Source: Thiobacillus denitrificans (GTDB taxonomy: Bacteria > Pseudomonadota > Gammaproteobacteria > Burkholderiales > Thiobacillaceae). From it: DNA of 64,000 bases. The DNA lies in NCBI GenBank assembly GCA_002343685.1, contig DDRS01000027.1:116615-180614 (forward strand), in the 5' to 3' direction. Below the pieces are notes generated by a model. The model did no database searches. It worked only from the letters and a program-made list of their open reading frames with translations, and was not told the origin of the DNA. The stretch's first letter is position 1. Every line of letters starts with the position of its first letter. Of this stretch, positions 17,917 to 24,819 are shown one piece after another. The translations under genes and the position numbers were made by a program.

Positions 17917-18483
17917 GGCTCCACCCGGACCGCCTTGGTGTATCTCATAGCGCAACTCAGCCATGCCAGCCCCCATCTGATGAACTGACATCAGGCGAAG
18001 AACCGGGCTGAGCAGTCTGCGAGGGAAAAGTGGCTTGCCCTTGCCGAGGGTGACCGAACCAACCTGGATGATCAGTTCGTCCAGTAAGCCAGCATCGTAG
18101 AACTGGCCCGCGAGATCCCCGCCTCCAACTATCCAGATGTTTTTGGTGCCTGCAGCCGCTTGCATTTCAGTGTGGACGTCGCGTACTTCTCCATTGACGA
18201 ATCTGATGTTTGCTCCTTCGATGATTGGAAGCCTGCGGCTGGAGAATATCCAGGCTGGCTGCGTGTACGGCCATGCCGAGCCGGTCTCGGAGGCAAGCTT
18301 TTCAGCGTTGCGCACCATCCATTCGTAAGTTGCTGACCCCATTGCCAACGCACCGACATCGGCAATGAACGCTGGATAGCTGGAGTCATTCAGGTCGCCA
18401 AGCGGGAACAGCCAGTCAAGTGAGTCATTCTCTGTGGCAATGAAGCCGTCGAGACTTGTCGCTGCGTAATACTGCGTTCTCAT
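17911..18483 (-). CDS. Dihydrofolate reductase-family (RibD C-terminal domain) protein
   Basis: A 190-residue protein with the RibD_C/DHFR-like fold: N-terminal YYAATSLDGFIATENDSLDWL, central LAMGSATYEWM and a nucleotide-binding IWIVGGGDLAGQFYDAGLLDEL. Such stand-alone proteins are NADPH-dependent reductases of mostly unknown substrate and are common cargo of integron cassettes. The TAA stop lies inside an attC-like R'' box. A diverged GTCTAAG element about 30 bp upstream of the start (18511-18517) could be the remnant of the previous cassette border. Confidence 0.85.
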   Translation of the reverse strand: MRTQYYAATSLDGFIATENDSLDWLFPLGDLNDSSYPAFIADVGALAMGSATYEWMVRNAEKLASETGSAWPYTQPAWIFSSRRLPIIEGANIRFVNGEVRDVHTEMQAAAGTKNIWIVGGGDLAGQFYDAGLLDELIIQVGSVTLGKGKPLFPRRLLSPVLRLMSVHQMGAGMAELRYEIHQGGPGGAV

Positions 18484-18531
18484 TCTATTACCCTGAATAT
18501 GATTTCATCCGTCTAAGGTCATGCCCTTACG

Positions 18532-18930
18532 CTATTTGGTTACAGGGCCCGGAGTCTCGTTCGTCAGCTTGAAGGCGCTTGCCCGCTCGCTTTCGACAGG
18601 TCGAATCTCGAATGTCAGTCCGCAGGCCAGGCAAGGATTCTGGGATGCCAGGGCGACGGCCTCCTGCAGGTTGGCAGCGCAGAAAAACCAGTAGCCCCCA
18701 ATGACCTCCTTTGCCTCTGCATAGGGGCCATCCCTCACCCCCGATCGCGAAACCAGCCTGGCTTGCGTGGCAAGCCTCTGGCCTGGCTTGAGCCTGCCTT
18801 CTTGCACAAGGCGATCGTGCCAGACGTAGAAGGCGTCGATGGCACGCTGGATCTCTTCCGGGGATTTGTCGGAATCCCATTTCCCACGCGAAAGAACCAA
18901 GAAATCGAGGAGGGGAGTGAGATCGGACAT
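18532..18930 (-). CDS. YCII-domain protein
   Basis: A 132-residue protein with the YCII/DGPF-like pattern: DGPYAEAKEVIGGYWFFCAANLQEAVALASQNP followed by the beta strand FEIRPVE. YCII proteins are small ferredoxin-like-fold enzymes or binding proteins, often paired with ECF sigma factors, but no sigma factor is near. The gene lies within the row of small minus-strand cassette-type genes, although its flanking recombination sites are degenerate. Molecular function unknown. Confidence 0.8.
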   Translation of the reverse strand: MSDLTPLLDFLVLSRGKWDSDKSPEEIQRAIDAFYVWHDRLVQEGRLKPGQRLATQARLVSRSGVRDGPYAEAKEVIGGYWFFCAANLQEAVALASQNPCLACGLTFEIRPVESERASAFKLTNETPGPVTK

Positions 18931-19103
18931 CAGCTTCTCCAGATGAGCCGTGATGCAAACACCGTCAATTTAGCGCATGCCGTGGTCTTGCTTCAATGGC
19001 GTCGCCCGGCTCGTTTCTGTTTGCGTAGGAGTCTTGGGCGCTGACATTGGGTTGGTTTTCGACCACAGCAGTTCGCAGCCATCGAAACGGTCGCGCATGA
19101 GCG

Positions 19104-19583
19104 TCAGCCGCGCCGGGCCGCTTCGATCGCCGCAATGTCGATTTTTCTCATCTGCATCATCGCCTCGAACGCGCGCCTGGCTGCGGCGCGATCGGGATCG
19201 GCGATTGCGGCGGTGAGCGCGCGCGGCGTGATCTGCCACGACAGGCCCCATTTGTCCTTGCACCAGCCGCAGGCGCTCTCCTGACCGCCGTTGTCCACGA
19301 TCGCATGCCACAAGCGGTCGGTTTCGGCCTGATCGTCAGTTGCAACCTGGAACGAAAAAGCCTCGTTATGTTTGAACGCCGGGCCGCCATTCAGGCCGAG
19401 ACAAGGGATGCCGATCACGGTGAACTCCACCGTCAAGATATCGCCCAGCTCGCCCGAGGGGTAGTCGCCGGGTGCACGACAGACCGTCCCCACCGCGCTG
19501 TCCGGGAACGTCTCGGCGTAGAACTTCGCGGCATCCAGGGCGGTGCCATCATACCAAAGACAGATCGTGTTCTTGGGGACCAT
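19104..19583 (-). CDS. VOC-superfamily protein (PhnB/3-demethylubiquinone methyltransferase-like)
   Basis: A 159-residue glyoxalase-fold protein. Features of the PhnB-like subgroup are MVPKNTICLWYDGTALDAAKFYAETFPDS, FTVIGIPCLGLNGGPAFKHNEAFSF and WGLSWQITPRAL. Despite the old family name, these are not proven methyltransferases. The 170 bp between its stop and the YCII gene hold only a 41-codon reading frame (18970-19098, minus) with no recognisable product. A degenerate attC lies just upstream of its start. Confidence 0.85.
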   Translation of the reverse strand: MVPKNTICLWYDGTALDAAKFYAETFPDSAVGTVCRAPGDYPSGELGDILTVEFTVIGIPCLGLNGGPAFKHNEAFSFQVATDDQAETDRLWHAIVDNGGQESACGWCKDKWGLSWQITPRALTAAIADPDRAAARRAFEAMMQMRKIDIAAIEAARRG

Positions 19584-19608
19584 ATTCGTTCTCCATTCGT
19601 AACGTCAA

Positions 19609-19675
19609 AGATAACGGGCAACGGAACAGTCGGCGAGGCTCGACTGTCTCGGCATCCCGATTGACCAATGCTAGG
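19609..19675 (-). other. attC-like recombination site (degenerate)
   Basis: Minus strand: R'' reads CCTAGCA with the TAG stop of the peroxiredoxin gene inside it, then TTGGTCAATCGGGA, an inner perfect 7-bp stem ACAGTCG/CGACTGT around an 8-base loop (19626-19647), and R' GTTATCT. The TTGGTCAAtCGGGA stretch parallels TTGGGTCAAGCGGGA of the site at 20957-20997. The weakest part is R'' (AGC instead of AAC). Confidence 0.6.
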
Positions 19676-20237
19676 CTGTGTTTTGCTGTAGCCAAGCGAC
19701 GACATTGGCCGCGTTTTCGTTTGGTGGAAAAACCGGATAGAAAACTTTGCGTATCGCGCCATTTTCGATAATGAGCGTGAGCCTCTTGATGAGACGCAAG
19801 GCGTTATATTCAAACGTGGGAAGCCTCAATGCGCTTGCCAATTCAAACTTGCTGTCGCTCAATAACTCAAAGGGCAAATGGAGGCGTTGAACCGCTTCTT
19901 TCTGGTCTTCCGGAGATTGCGAACTCACGCCGTATACCTTGGCCCCCAAATCCAGCAAATCAGAGTGATGGTCACGAAAAGAACAGGATTGAGGTGTGCA
20001 TCCCCGTGCGCCAGGAATCTCGTTCCAGCCAACCATGGGCGGCGCGTCTGGCCTTCCTGTCATGGGGTAGAAGTAAACAACCAGGATTCCATCTTCGAAC
20101 CCAAGCTTTACCTTTGATCCTGAAGTGCTTGCTAGAGCGATGGCAGGCATATTCGTCCCTTCCAAATGGACGCATGCGCCATCATCCTCAGGGACTGGCA
20201 AATTATCTGGCAGGACGAGAAGATTCTTTGTGTTCAT
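19671..20237 (-). CDS. Peroxiredoxin (AhpC/TSA, BCP-like)
   Basis: A 188-residue thioredoxin-fold peroxidase. The active-site region GARGCTPQSCSFRDHH has the BCP/PrxQ arrangement, with a cysteine pair five residues apart (CTPQSC), as in Prx enzymes that use an intramolecular disulfide and thioredoxin. Upstream IALASTSGSKVKL and ILVVYFYPMTGRP match the fold. The start at 20237 (MNTKNLLVLP) gives a compact protein. Its stop codon is part of an attC-like R'' box, so it behaves as a gene-cassette cargo gene. Confidence 0.87.
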   Translation of the reverse strand: MNTKNLLVLPDNLPVPEDDGACVHLEGTNMPAIALASTSGSKVKLGFEDGILVVYFYPMTGRPDAPPMVGWNEIPGARGCTPQSCSFRDHHSDLLDLGAKVYGVSSQSPEDQKEAVQRLHLPFELLSDSKFELASALRLPTFEYNALRLIKRLTLIIENGAIRKVFYPVFPPNENAANVVAWLQQNTA

Positions 20238-20261
20238 TGGGTTTGATTGAGTTTGTATGCT

Positions 20262-20304
20262 GCCTGACGATCGGTTCACCGATGGCGGCCACCGGAAGTT
20301 CAAC
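20262..20304 (-). other. Short attC-like site (low confidence)
   Basis: Minus strand: GTTGAAC, containing the TGA stop of the GNAT gene upstream, and GTCAGGC 30 bp later resemble R'' and R' boxes with one mismatch each. Between them is a perfect hairpin ATCGGT-TC-ACCGAT (20270-20283). The spacing is much shorter than a normal attC. Support is mainly positional: the stop codon is embedded as in neighbouring sites. Confidence 0.4.
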
Positions 20305-20896
20305 TAACATTACAGGGCTGCCGCTCGGCAGGGTCCGGTTCGGCATCGCCGCCAGCAAAATCGCATTCAAGGATGTCTTCGAGGCCGTCAACCTCGTCAA
20401 CGTGAGATCCGATACGTACAAATCCCAGCTGGGCGGCGAGACGTTGAGATGGAATGTTGTCCGGGCGAATTGTCATCACGAATTTTCTCACGTCATGGGC
20501 CAGGCGCGCCCAAGTCATCAAGGCAATGGCTGATTCGCGGGCATAGCCCTGGCGCCGGAAAGCTGGCAATACCGTGAACCCGAACTCGACACCCTCAGGA
20601 CAGAATGGCTGGAGGTAATCCGGGCATGGAGCCGTGTGGAAGCCAATATGCCCGACCATGATGCCCGTCTCGCGAACCACCATGGCACGAACCAGCCACG
20701 GCTGCAACGTCGGATCGTCTTCCAATTGCTTGAGTCGCATCGACAACAGCCCTGCTTCTTCTCCCGGCCATCCTGCAGGCAAGGAAATACGCATACGCTC
20801 TTCAGCTACGCGGACGTCCTGTCCGAGTGAGGCGCGCAGGAACCCCGGCGTCATGGGGATGAGATCAAGTCGTTTCGAATGAATGTATTCGCTCAT
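20300..20896 (-). CDS. GNAT-family acetyltransferase (cassette gene)
   Basis: About 198 residues. GNAT features are IMVGHIGFH, VEFGFTVLPAFRRQGYARESAIALM (the acetyl-CoA loop is RRQGYA) and PSQRLAAQLGFVRIG. It fits the RimJ-like or generic small-molecule acetyltransferase group; the substrate is unknown. The ATG at 20896 (MSEYIHSKRLDL) is preferred on family pattern; an in-frame ATG at 20914 is an alternative, and neither has a strong ribosome site. It is flanked on both sides by attC-like sites. Confidence 0.83.
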   Translation of the reverse strand: MSEYIHSKRLDLIPMTPGFLRASLGQDVRVAEERMRISLPAGWPGEEAGLLSMRLKQLEDDPTLQPWLVRAMVVRETGIMVGHIGFHTAPCPDYLQPFCPEGVEFGFTVLPAFRRQGYARESAIALMTWARLAHDVRKFVMTIRPDNIPSQRLAAQLGFVRIGSHVDEVDGLEDILECDFAGGDAEPDPAERQPCNVS

Positions 20897-20956
20897 GGAA
20901 CGGGGGTTCTCCATCACGGGCTGACGCCGATACGGCGGCAAATGAGGTGACAACGA

Positions 20957-20997
20957 GACTAACGTTTAAGCCAGTCCCGCTTGACCCAATGTTAGAT
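20957..20997 (-). other. Short attC site
   Basis: Minus strand: R'' ATCTAAC contains the TAA stop of the gene at 20992. It is followed by GGGTCAAGC (L''), a 7-base turn GGGACTG, GCTTAAAC (L') and R' GTTAGTC, which matches GTTRRRY exactly. The L'' and L' words are those of textbook 57-59 bp attC sites, but the whole site is only 41 bp because the apical stem is missing. Confidence 0.72.
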
Positions 20998-21633
20998 GCT
21001 GCCGTCACGAAGTAACTCCTTTGACTTGACCTCAATGGGCGAAGGGAAAACTCGCATGCGGATTCGTATTAGGAAGGCGGGGGTGCGACCAATAACGAGT
21101 TGCTCTAATAGATGAGCTGCACAAGAAGCATGTGCACCTGCGAGCTTTAACCCACCCGCAACAACTTTTGCATCTGCTTCTGTAGCTTGCGGAGGACGTG
21201 GAATGCGCGGTAGGCCTGTTGTTCTTCTGTCTTCAGCGTCACTCTCGATACGCGCAAGATGGTCGTTCAGACCGGAGTAAACCATTTTCAGAAGGCTGAG
21301 ATGGGCGGATAGACCTTCATGAAGCCCGACAAGGTTTGCAACATGCGCGTCGTACGATGAAGAGAGTTGAGGCCTTCTCCAGATTAGTTTCTCGGAAACC
21401 CACAATGGGTAATTCTCGTCCTCGATGCTGTCTTCTTTTGCTAGGGCCTCCAAGGATTCGGCAATTCGCATAATCGAAAGCAAATCCACGATGACTAAAG
21501 CGGCGGCGGTTCGTCTGGCCGCGCGAACGGCAGACGAGGCAACTACTAGCGCCGTAGCCAAGGCGAAAATTCCTCCAAGGACTGAACCTATTAGAGTTTG
21601 CCAGTGATCAAGAGTGGTCACGAGGTCTGTCAT
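20992..21633 (-). CDS. Hypothetical membrane-anchored cassette protein
   Basis: A 213-residue protein not recognised. It has one clear N-terminal membrane helix (LIGSVLGGIFALATALVVASSAV, about 14-36). A soluble, largely helical domain follows, with an acidic patch (KEDSIEDENYP) and a C-terminal basic stretch (IRIRMRVFPSP). The TAA stop lies inside the R'' box of the attC at 20957. The start codon is 6 bp after the R' box of the next attC, so the coding sequence fills almost the whole cassette. No catalytic motif was found. Confidence 0.75.
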   Translation of the reverse strand: MTDLVTTLDHWQTLIGSVLGGIFALATALVVASSAVRAARRTAAALVIVDLLSIMRIAESLEALAKEDSIEDENYPLWVSEKLIWRRPQLSSSYDAHVANLVGLHEGLSAHLSLLKMVYSGLNDHLARIESDAEDRRTTGLPRIPRPPQATEADAKVVAGGLKLAGAHASCAAHLLEQLVIGRTPAFLIRIRMRVFPSPIEVKSKELLRDGSI

Positions 21634-21639
21634 GGGGGC

Positions 21640-21711
21640 ATCTAACGTACAAGCTCAGCCGACAGCAAAAGGCATAGCTTTTTGGTGGTCGGCTGGAGCA
21701 TTCTGTTATGA
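21640..21711 (-). other. attC site
   Basis: Minus strand: R'' TCATAAC containing the TAA stop of the GNAT gene, L'' CTCCAGCCGAC, L' GTCGGCTGAGC and R' GTTAGAT. AGCCGAC and GTCGGCT are perfectly complementary, as needed for the folded single-strand substrate of an integron integrase. R' fits GTTRRRY exactly. Length 72 bp. Confidence 0.85.
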
Positions 21712-22149
21712 GTTGAGGGGAATTTCATAAAAACCATCAGCACGCTCAAGGGTGTAACCGTTAGATAGGTAAAATTTGGCTGCGGGCGATTCATTTTTTG
21801 TTATTAGATAGGACCTTGAGACGAACATCTCTCTTAAGTGAACATGCAATTGCTTCAGCAATTTTGCTCCAAGACCTTTCCTTTGTTTATCGGGCCTTAT
21901 CAACATCTCCCTTAAATAAAACGCCCTTTCTCCCAAGAAAGGCTCAATATTTCCAAGCACCATGCCTTGAATAGATTCTTGTTCGTTTACCAGAAAACCT
22001 AAAAAACCTTTGGATTCATAAATCCATTCGAGTCTTTCCTGGGCAGTTTTTTGAGTCCAAGGCTCATTCCATGGTGGCGAGTTGAAGACTGATGCATACA
22101 AAGCGGCGAGTTCTTCAATATCTGATTTTGTAATTGGCCGGATAGTCAT
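21706..22149 (-). CDS. GNAT-family acetyltransferase (cassette gene)
   Basis: A 147-residue GNAT with VFNSPPWNEPWTQ near the N-terminus, a pattern shared with aminoglycoside 6'-acetyltransferase-like and other cassette-borne GNATs. The acetyl-CoA loop is MLIRPDKQRKGLGAKLL, and AAKFYLSNGYTLE is at the C-terminus. An antibiotic substrate is possible but not shown by the sequence. Base composition is clearly more AT-rich than the flanking chromosome. The gene is bounded by attC sites on both sides. Confidence 0.87.
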   Translation of the reverse strand: MTIRPITKSDIEELAALYASVFNSPPWNEPWTQKTAQERLEWIYESKGFLGFLVNEQESIQGMVLGNIEPFLGERAFYLREMLIRPDKQRKGLGAKLLKQLHVHLREMFVSRSYLITKNESPAAKFYLSNGYTLERADGFYEIPLNS

Positions 22150-22155
22150 AGAAGC

Positions 22156-22227
22156 TCATAACGTCGGAGGGAAGGGGCGAGGGGCCGGCTTGCCGGCGGA
22201 GCGTCCCGCTTGACCGAAGTGTTAGAA
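22156..22227 (-). other. attC site
   Basis: Minus strand: R'' TTCTAAC containing the TAA stop of the gene at 22222, then GGTCAAGCGGGACG, which is shared with the site at 20957. A central palindrome GCCGGC-AA-GCCGGC follows, and R' is GTTATGA. The next gene starts 6 bp beyond R'. Length 72 bp; R' departs from GTTRRRY at two positions, as some natural sites do. Confidence 0.8.
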
Positions 22228-22740
22228 ATGGCAAACAAGAGTGACATATTCCTTGCAGAATTTGATGACATCCAATGTTGCCCGCCATTCCTTGTTTTGC
22301 AGGGTGCCGTAAAGATAAATGATCGGGTTCATATATTTCTGAACACCAATTTCCTCAACGTCAAACCTGACTTTCTGCGCGTGAATTATTTTGTTGCATG
22401 CTTCTCGAATTTCTAAAGGGGCACAATCAGCCCTTGCCATATCTTTCTGTAACACTCCGCAATCAGAACCAACAAGTTCAAACACTTTCCCTTCCCGATC
22501 ATCGACCACGCGCGCTGTAACTGCCAAGGACAGCAAAATTCTGGTGATTTCATCTGCTTCTACTTCTTGGATTTTGTAGATTGGGTCAAATCCCTTACCA
22601 GGGTAATTCACACAAAGCTCTGCGAACTTTCGGCTAGATAGAAATATTGCTAGCAGCCGGTGTATCTCAACAATGGTGTTACCTGTATTCGGAAAGTGGC
22701 CTTCTCTTTCCGGGAGCTGCTGAGGTATGAATTCAGGCAT
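22222..22740 (-). CDS. Hypothetical cassette protein, 172 aa
   Basis: Not recognised. A soluble, predicted mostly helical protein containing NTIVEIHRLLAIFLSSRKFAELC, EADEITRILLSLAVTARVVDD and LEIREACNKIIHAQKVRFDVEE. The last segment resembles the helix pair seen in HEPN-like or abortive-infection-type proteins, but the evidence is weak. Composition is AT-rich relative to core genes. The stop is inside R'' of the attC at 22156, and the start is about 20 bp from R' of the next one. Confidence 0.75.
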   Translation of the reverse strand: MPEFIPQQLPEREGHFPNTGNTIVEIHRLLAIFLSSRKFAELCVNYPGKGFDPIYKIQEVEADEITRILLSLAVTARVVDDREGKVFELVGSDCGVLQKDMARADCAPLEIREACNKIIHAQKVRFDVEEIGVQKYMNPIIYLYGTLQNKEWRATLDVIKFCKEYVTLVCHF

Positions 22741-22760
22741 GGCTGCAATTTCTAATGTAG

Positions 22761-22827
22761 AGCTAACCGGAGGCGCTCTAGCGCCGTCCAGCGACCGGAG
22801 GGAGCGAGGTTGAGCGCCGTGTTAGGA
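22761..22827 (-). other. attC site
   Basis: Minus strand: R'' CCTAAC containing the TAA stop of the gene at 22822, L'' GGCGCTCAACC, L' GAGCGCCTCCG and R' GTTAGCT. GGCGCTC and GAGCGCC are perfectly complementary. Length 67 bp. Confidence 0.8.
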
Positions 22828-23301
22828 GATTGTTTGGGCACGAGAATGCTCTTCGAAGCCCAGCAAACGACTCAACTCGAAGGTGATAAGGCCAAGAAAA
22901 CCGATTCCGCCGAGCATCGCCAAGTAAATTCCAACGACGAAAAGCTCAATTCCATTCTCGCTTCTATGGGTAATGAGCGCGGCCATGAGTGGCCTTGAAA
23001 CAAGATTCAACACCCCAACCAATGCGCCAAAATAGAGCGCGAACACTCCGATTTTCCGCAATACATTAACGAAACCTTTTACGGGGTAAGAGTGCAAGGC
23101 CTGTGGGTTTCGATACACTGTTGCTACTCGGTAGATACCCAGTACAAGAAACAAAATTGGTCCAATGTATGGGATTGCAGCTCCGCCACGGCCTGTAGCG
23201 AGAGCGACCCATCCCGAGCTGGCAAGCCCTATTGGGACAACTGCAGCTAAAACCACTATGGCATAGGCGATTTTTAAAGATCTTGAGGCAGTTAAATACA
23301 T
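22822..23301 (-). CDS. Hypothetical membrane cassette protein, 159 aa
   Basis: Not recognised. Four hydrophobic segments are visible (IAYAIVVLAAVVPIGLA; IPYIGPILFLVLGIYRVA; IGVFALYFGALVGVLNLV; LFVVGIYLAMLGGIGFLGLI). The C-terminus is polar and has no signature motif. Unknown small membrane proteins of this size are common in integron arrays. The ATG at 23301 lies 9 bp downstream of a GTTAGGA border (minus strand); the TAA is in the next R'' box. Confidence 0.75.
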   Translation of the reverse strand: MYLTASRSLKIAYAIVVLAAVVPIGLASSGWVALATGRGGAAIPYIGPILFLVLGIYRVATVYRNPQALHSYPVKGFVNVLRKIGVFALYFGALVGVLNLVSRPLMAALITHRSENGIELFVVGIYLAMLGGIGFLGLITFELSRLLGFEEHSRAQTIS

Positions 23302-23310
23302 AGTTGTATC

Positions 23311-23385
23311 TCCTAACGTGTTCGAATAGAGCACCACCCCGAAGGGGCGAAAGCCGAGAGTGAAGCGCACGGCGTGTGGTCGGAC
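23311..23385 (-). other. Degenerate attC-like site (right end of array)
   Basis: Minus strand: R' GTTAGGA directly precedes the 159-aa gene. About 75 bp upstream GTCCGAC is a one-base variant of an R'' box, followed by CCGTGCGCTTCAC, reminiscent of the L'' side of the site at 22761. A CCCCTTCGGGG hairpin is at the centre. No gene or integrase is found on its far side before tadA. Confidence 0.5.
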
Positions 23386-23599
23386 GAGACGTCAGGTGCA
23401 GATGGCCATGCATCCGGTGGAGTAGTTTGGATCACGCTTTCCCCCTCCCTTTGTTTGGGTGTGTGGTGACGGAAAAACGTCCCCCGCAATTTTTGTTATG
23501 TGCCGCGAAGCGTAACACGCCCCCTTGCTACTGGTTAGCATCAGGCCTGATTGGTTACACTGCTCATGGTCAGTGATTTTCACGCATTCAGGACTGTGA

Positions 23600-24115
23600 A
23601 TGACGATTCTCCCCCCCTCCCCCCCGGTTTCTCCTCAGCATGATGCTGAAGATGTCCGCTTCATGCGCGCTGCGCTCGAACTGGCGCGCCAGGGGTGGGA
23701 TGCCGGCGAGGTGCCGGTGGGGGCGCTGGTGGTGTGCGGCGGCGAGATCGTCGGGCGCGGATTCAACCGGCCGATCTCCAGCCATGACCCCACGGCGCAT
23801 GCCGAGGTGATGGCGCTGCGCGATGCGGCGGGGCGGCTGGGCAACTACCGGCTGGTGGGCTGCACGCTCTATGTGACGATGGAGCCGTGCGTGATGTGCG
23901 CAGGGGCGATCCTGCATTCAAGGGTGGCGCGGGTGGTGTATGGGGCGCGCGAGTACAAGACTGGCGCACATGGCAGCATCATCGACGTATTTGCCGAGCC
24001 GCGCCTGAACTATCATTGCGACATCGCCGGCGGGGTGCTGGCGGACGAGTGCGCGGCGATGATTTCGAGGTTCTTCGAGTCGCGCCGGCAACAGAAGAAG
24101 GAGACGGCGCAATGA
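23600..24115 (+). CDS. tadA: tRNA-specific adenosine deaminase TadA
   Basis: A 171-residue zinc deaminase that converts A34 to inosine in tRNA-Arg(ACG). The catalytic HAE (His67-Ala-Glu69) and the zinc pair PCVMC (Cys97, Cys100) are present, as is the substrate-binding GAREYKTGAHGS. The N-terminus has a proline-rich extension (MTILPPSPPVSP) beyond the usual start. The stop overlaps the next start (ATGA), coupling it to an L,D-transpeptidase-like gene. It marks the return to core chromosome after the cassette array. Confidence 0.95.
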   Translation: MTILPPSPPVSPQHDAEDVRFMRAALELARQGWDAGEVPVGALVVCGGEIVGRGFNRPISSHDPTAHAEVMALRDAAGRLGNYRLVGCTLYVTMEPCVMCAGAILHSRVARVVYGAREYKTGAHGSIIDVFAEPRLNYHCDIAGGVLADECAAMISRFFESRRQQKKETAQ

Positions 24116-24606
24116 GCGAGCTGTTCATCGAGGTGGACATGCGCCTGCAGCAGCTGTATCTCTGGGAGCCTTTTCCGGACGGCGATCTGCTCATTCGGCA
24201 GTACCCGGTTTCCACTGCGGCGAACGGGGCAGGGGAGCAGAACGGCAGCTATTGCACGCCGCGCGGCCGCCATCGCATCGCGGAAAAGATCGGCGCGGGC
24301 GCGCCGCTGTGCGCCGCCTTCAAGTCGCGTGAGCCGACCGGCGAAATCTGGACACCGGAGCTCGACGCCGAAAACCCGGGGCGCGACTGGATCCTGACGC
24401 GCATCCTGTGGCTGGACGGCCTGGAGCCTGGCAGGAACAAGGGCGGCACGGTGGACACCCATAACCGCTACATCTACATCCACGGCACCCACGAGGAACA
24501 CCGGATCGGCACGCCGGCGTCGCATGGCTGCATCCGCATGAGGAATGCGGACGTGGCGGTACTGTTCGATCTGGTGAAGGTGGGGATGGAGGTCAGGATT
24601 TCGTAG
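24112..24606 (+). CDS. L,D-transpeptidase (YkuD) domain protein without signal peptide
   Basis: A 164-residue YkuD domain. The catalytic signature HGTHEEHRIGTPASHGCIRMRN places the nucleophile at Cys140 and the conserved histidine in IYIHG at 124. Family members form 3-3 peptidoglycan cross-links or attach lipoproteins. No secretion signal is visible, since the protein begins MSELFIEVDMRLQQLYLWE; export is therefore unclear. Its start overlaps the tadA stop, an arrangement that may be conserved in relatives. Confidence 0.85.
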   Translation: MSELFIEVDMRLQQLYLWEPFPDGDLLIRQYPVSTAANGAGEQNGSYCTPRGRHRIAEKIGAGAPLCAAFKSREPTGEIWTPELDAENPGRDWILTRILWLDGLEPGRNKGGTVDTHNRYIYIHGTHEEHRIGTPASHGCIRMRNADVAVLFDLVKVGMEVRIS

Positions 24607-24633
24607 TGTGGGTGGCCGGTGAGAACCGTTGCG

Positions 24634-24809
24634 CCGTTCGTGGTGAGCTTGTCGAACCACATCCGTGTCAAGCCAAAGGCCCGTGCAGTGCAGCCCTTCG
24701 ACAAGCTCAGGGCGAACGGACTAAGTGGGAGACCGGCTGAGTTCGTTGGTGCGCTTAGGGTTGGGTGGTGGCTGTTGTTCCGTTCGTGGTGAGCCTGTCG
24801 AACCACATC
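24634..24809. repeat. Cluster of REP-like repeats around CTTCGACAAGCTCAGG
   Basis: Three copies of one imperfectly palindromic unit occur here: 24634-24664 (CCGTTCGTGGTGAGCTTGTCG...), 24694-24719 in the opposite orientation (CCCTTCGACAAGCTCAGGGC...), and 24780-24809 (forward again, GAGCCTGTCG). Opposed copies could fold as a bidirectional stem between the ends of the convergent genes at 24606 and 24820, and may act in transcript termination or protection. Confidence 0.75.
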
Positions 24810-24819
24810 TTTGCGTTCC

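Larger units (their letters stand above)
17870..23385 (-). mobile_element. Integrase-less integron cassette array (CALIN-type)
   Basis: Nine small minus-strand genes lie in a row, with attC-like sites at 19609, 20262, 20957, 21640, 22156, 22761 and 23311 and a partial site at 17870. All sites have the orientation expected for cassettes carrying these genes. Stop codons fall inside R'' boxes, and several genes are AT-rich orphans. No tyrosine integrase (intI) is encoded at either end in the window. The limits are approximate; the 17911-19583 part is decayed or only partly cassette-derived. Confidence 0.75.

Noticed and set aside
18511..18534. TAAGG/CCTTA hairpin with a GTCTAAG word considered as another attC
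   Set aside because: R'' side is missing and the arms are too short; at most a decayed border.
18970..19098. 41-codon frame between the VOC and YCII genes
   Set aside because: Too short, no ribosome site or homology recognised; noted only as gap content.
23392..23583. 63-codon minus-strand frame between the last attC-like site and tadA
   Set aside because: No ribosome site, no motif, and it crosses the tadA promoter region; not a credible first cassette or integrase remnant.
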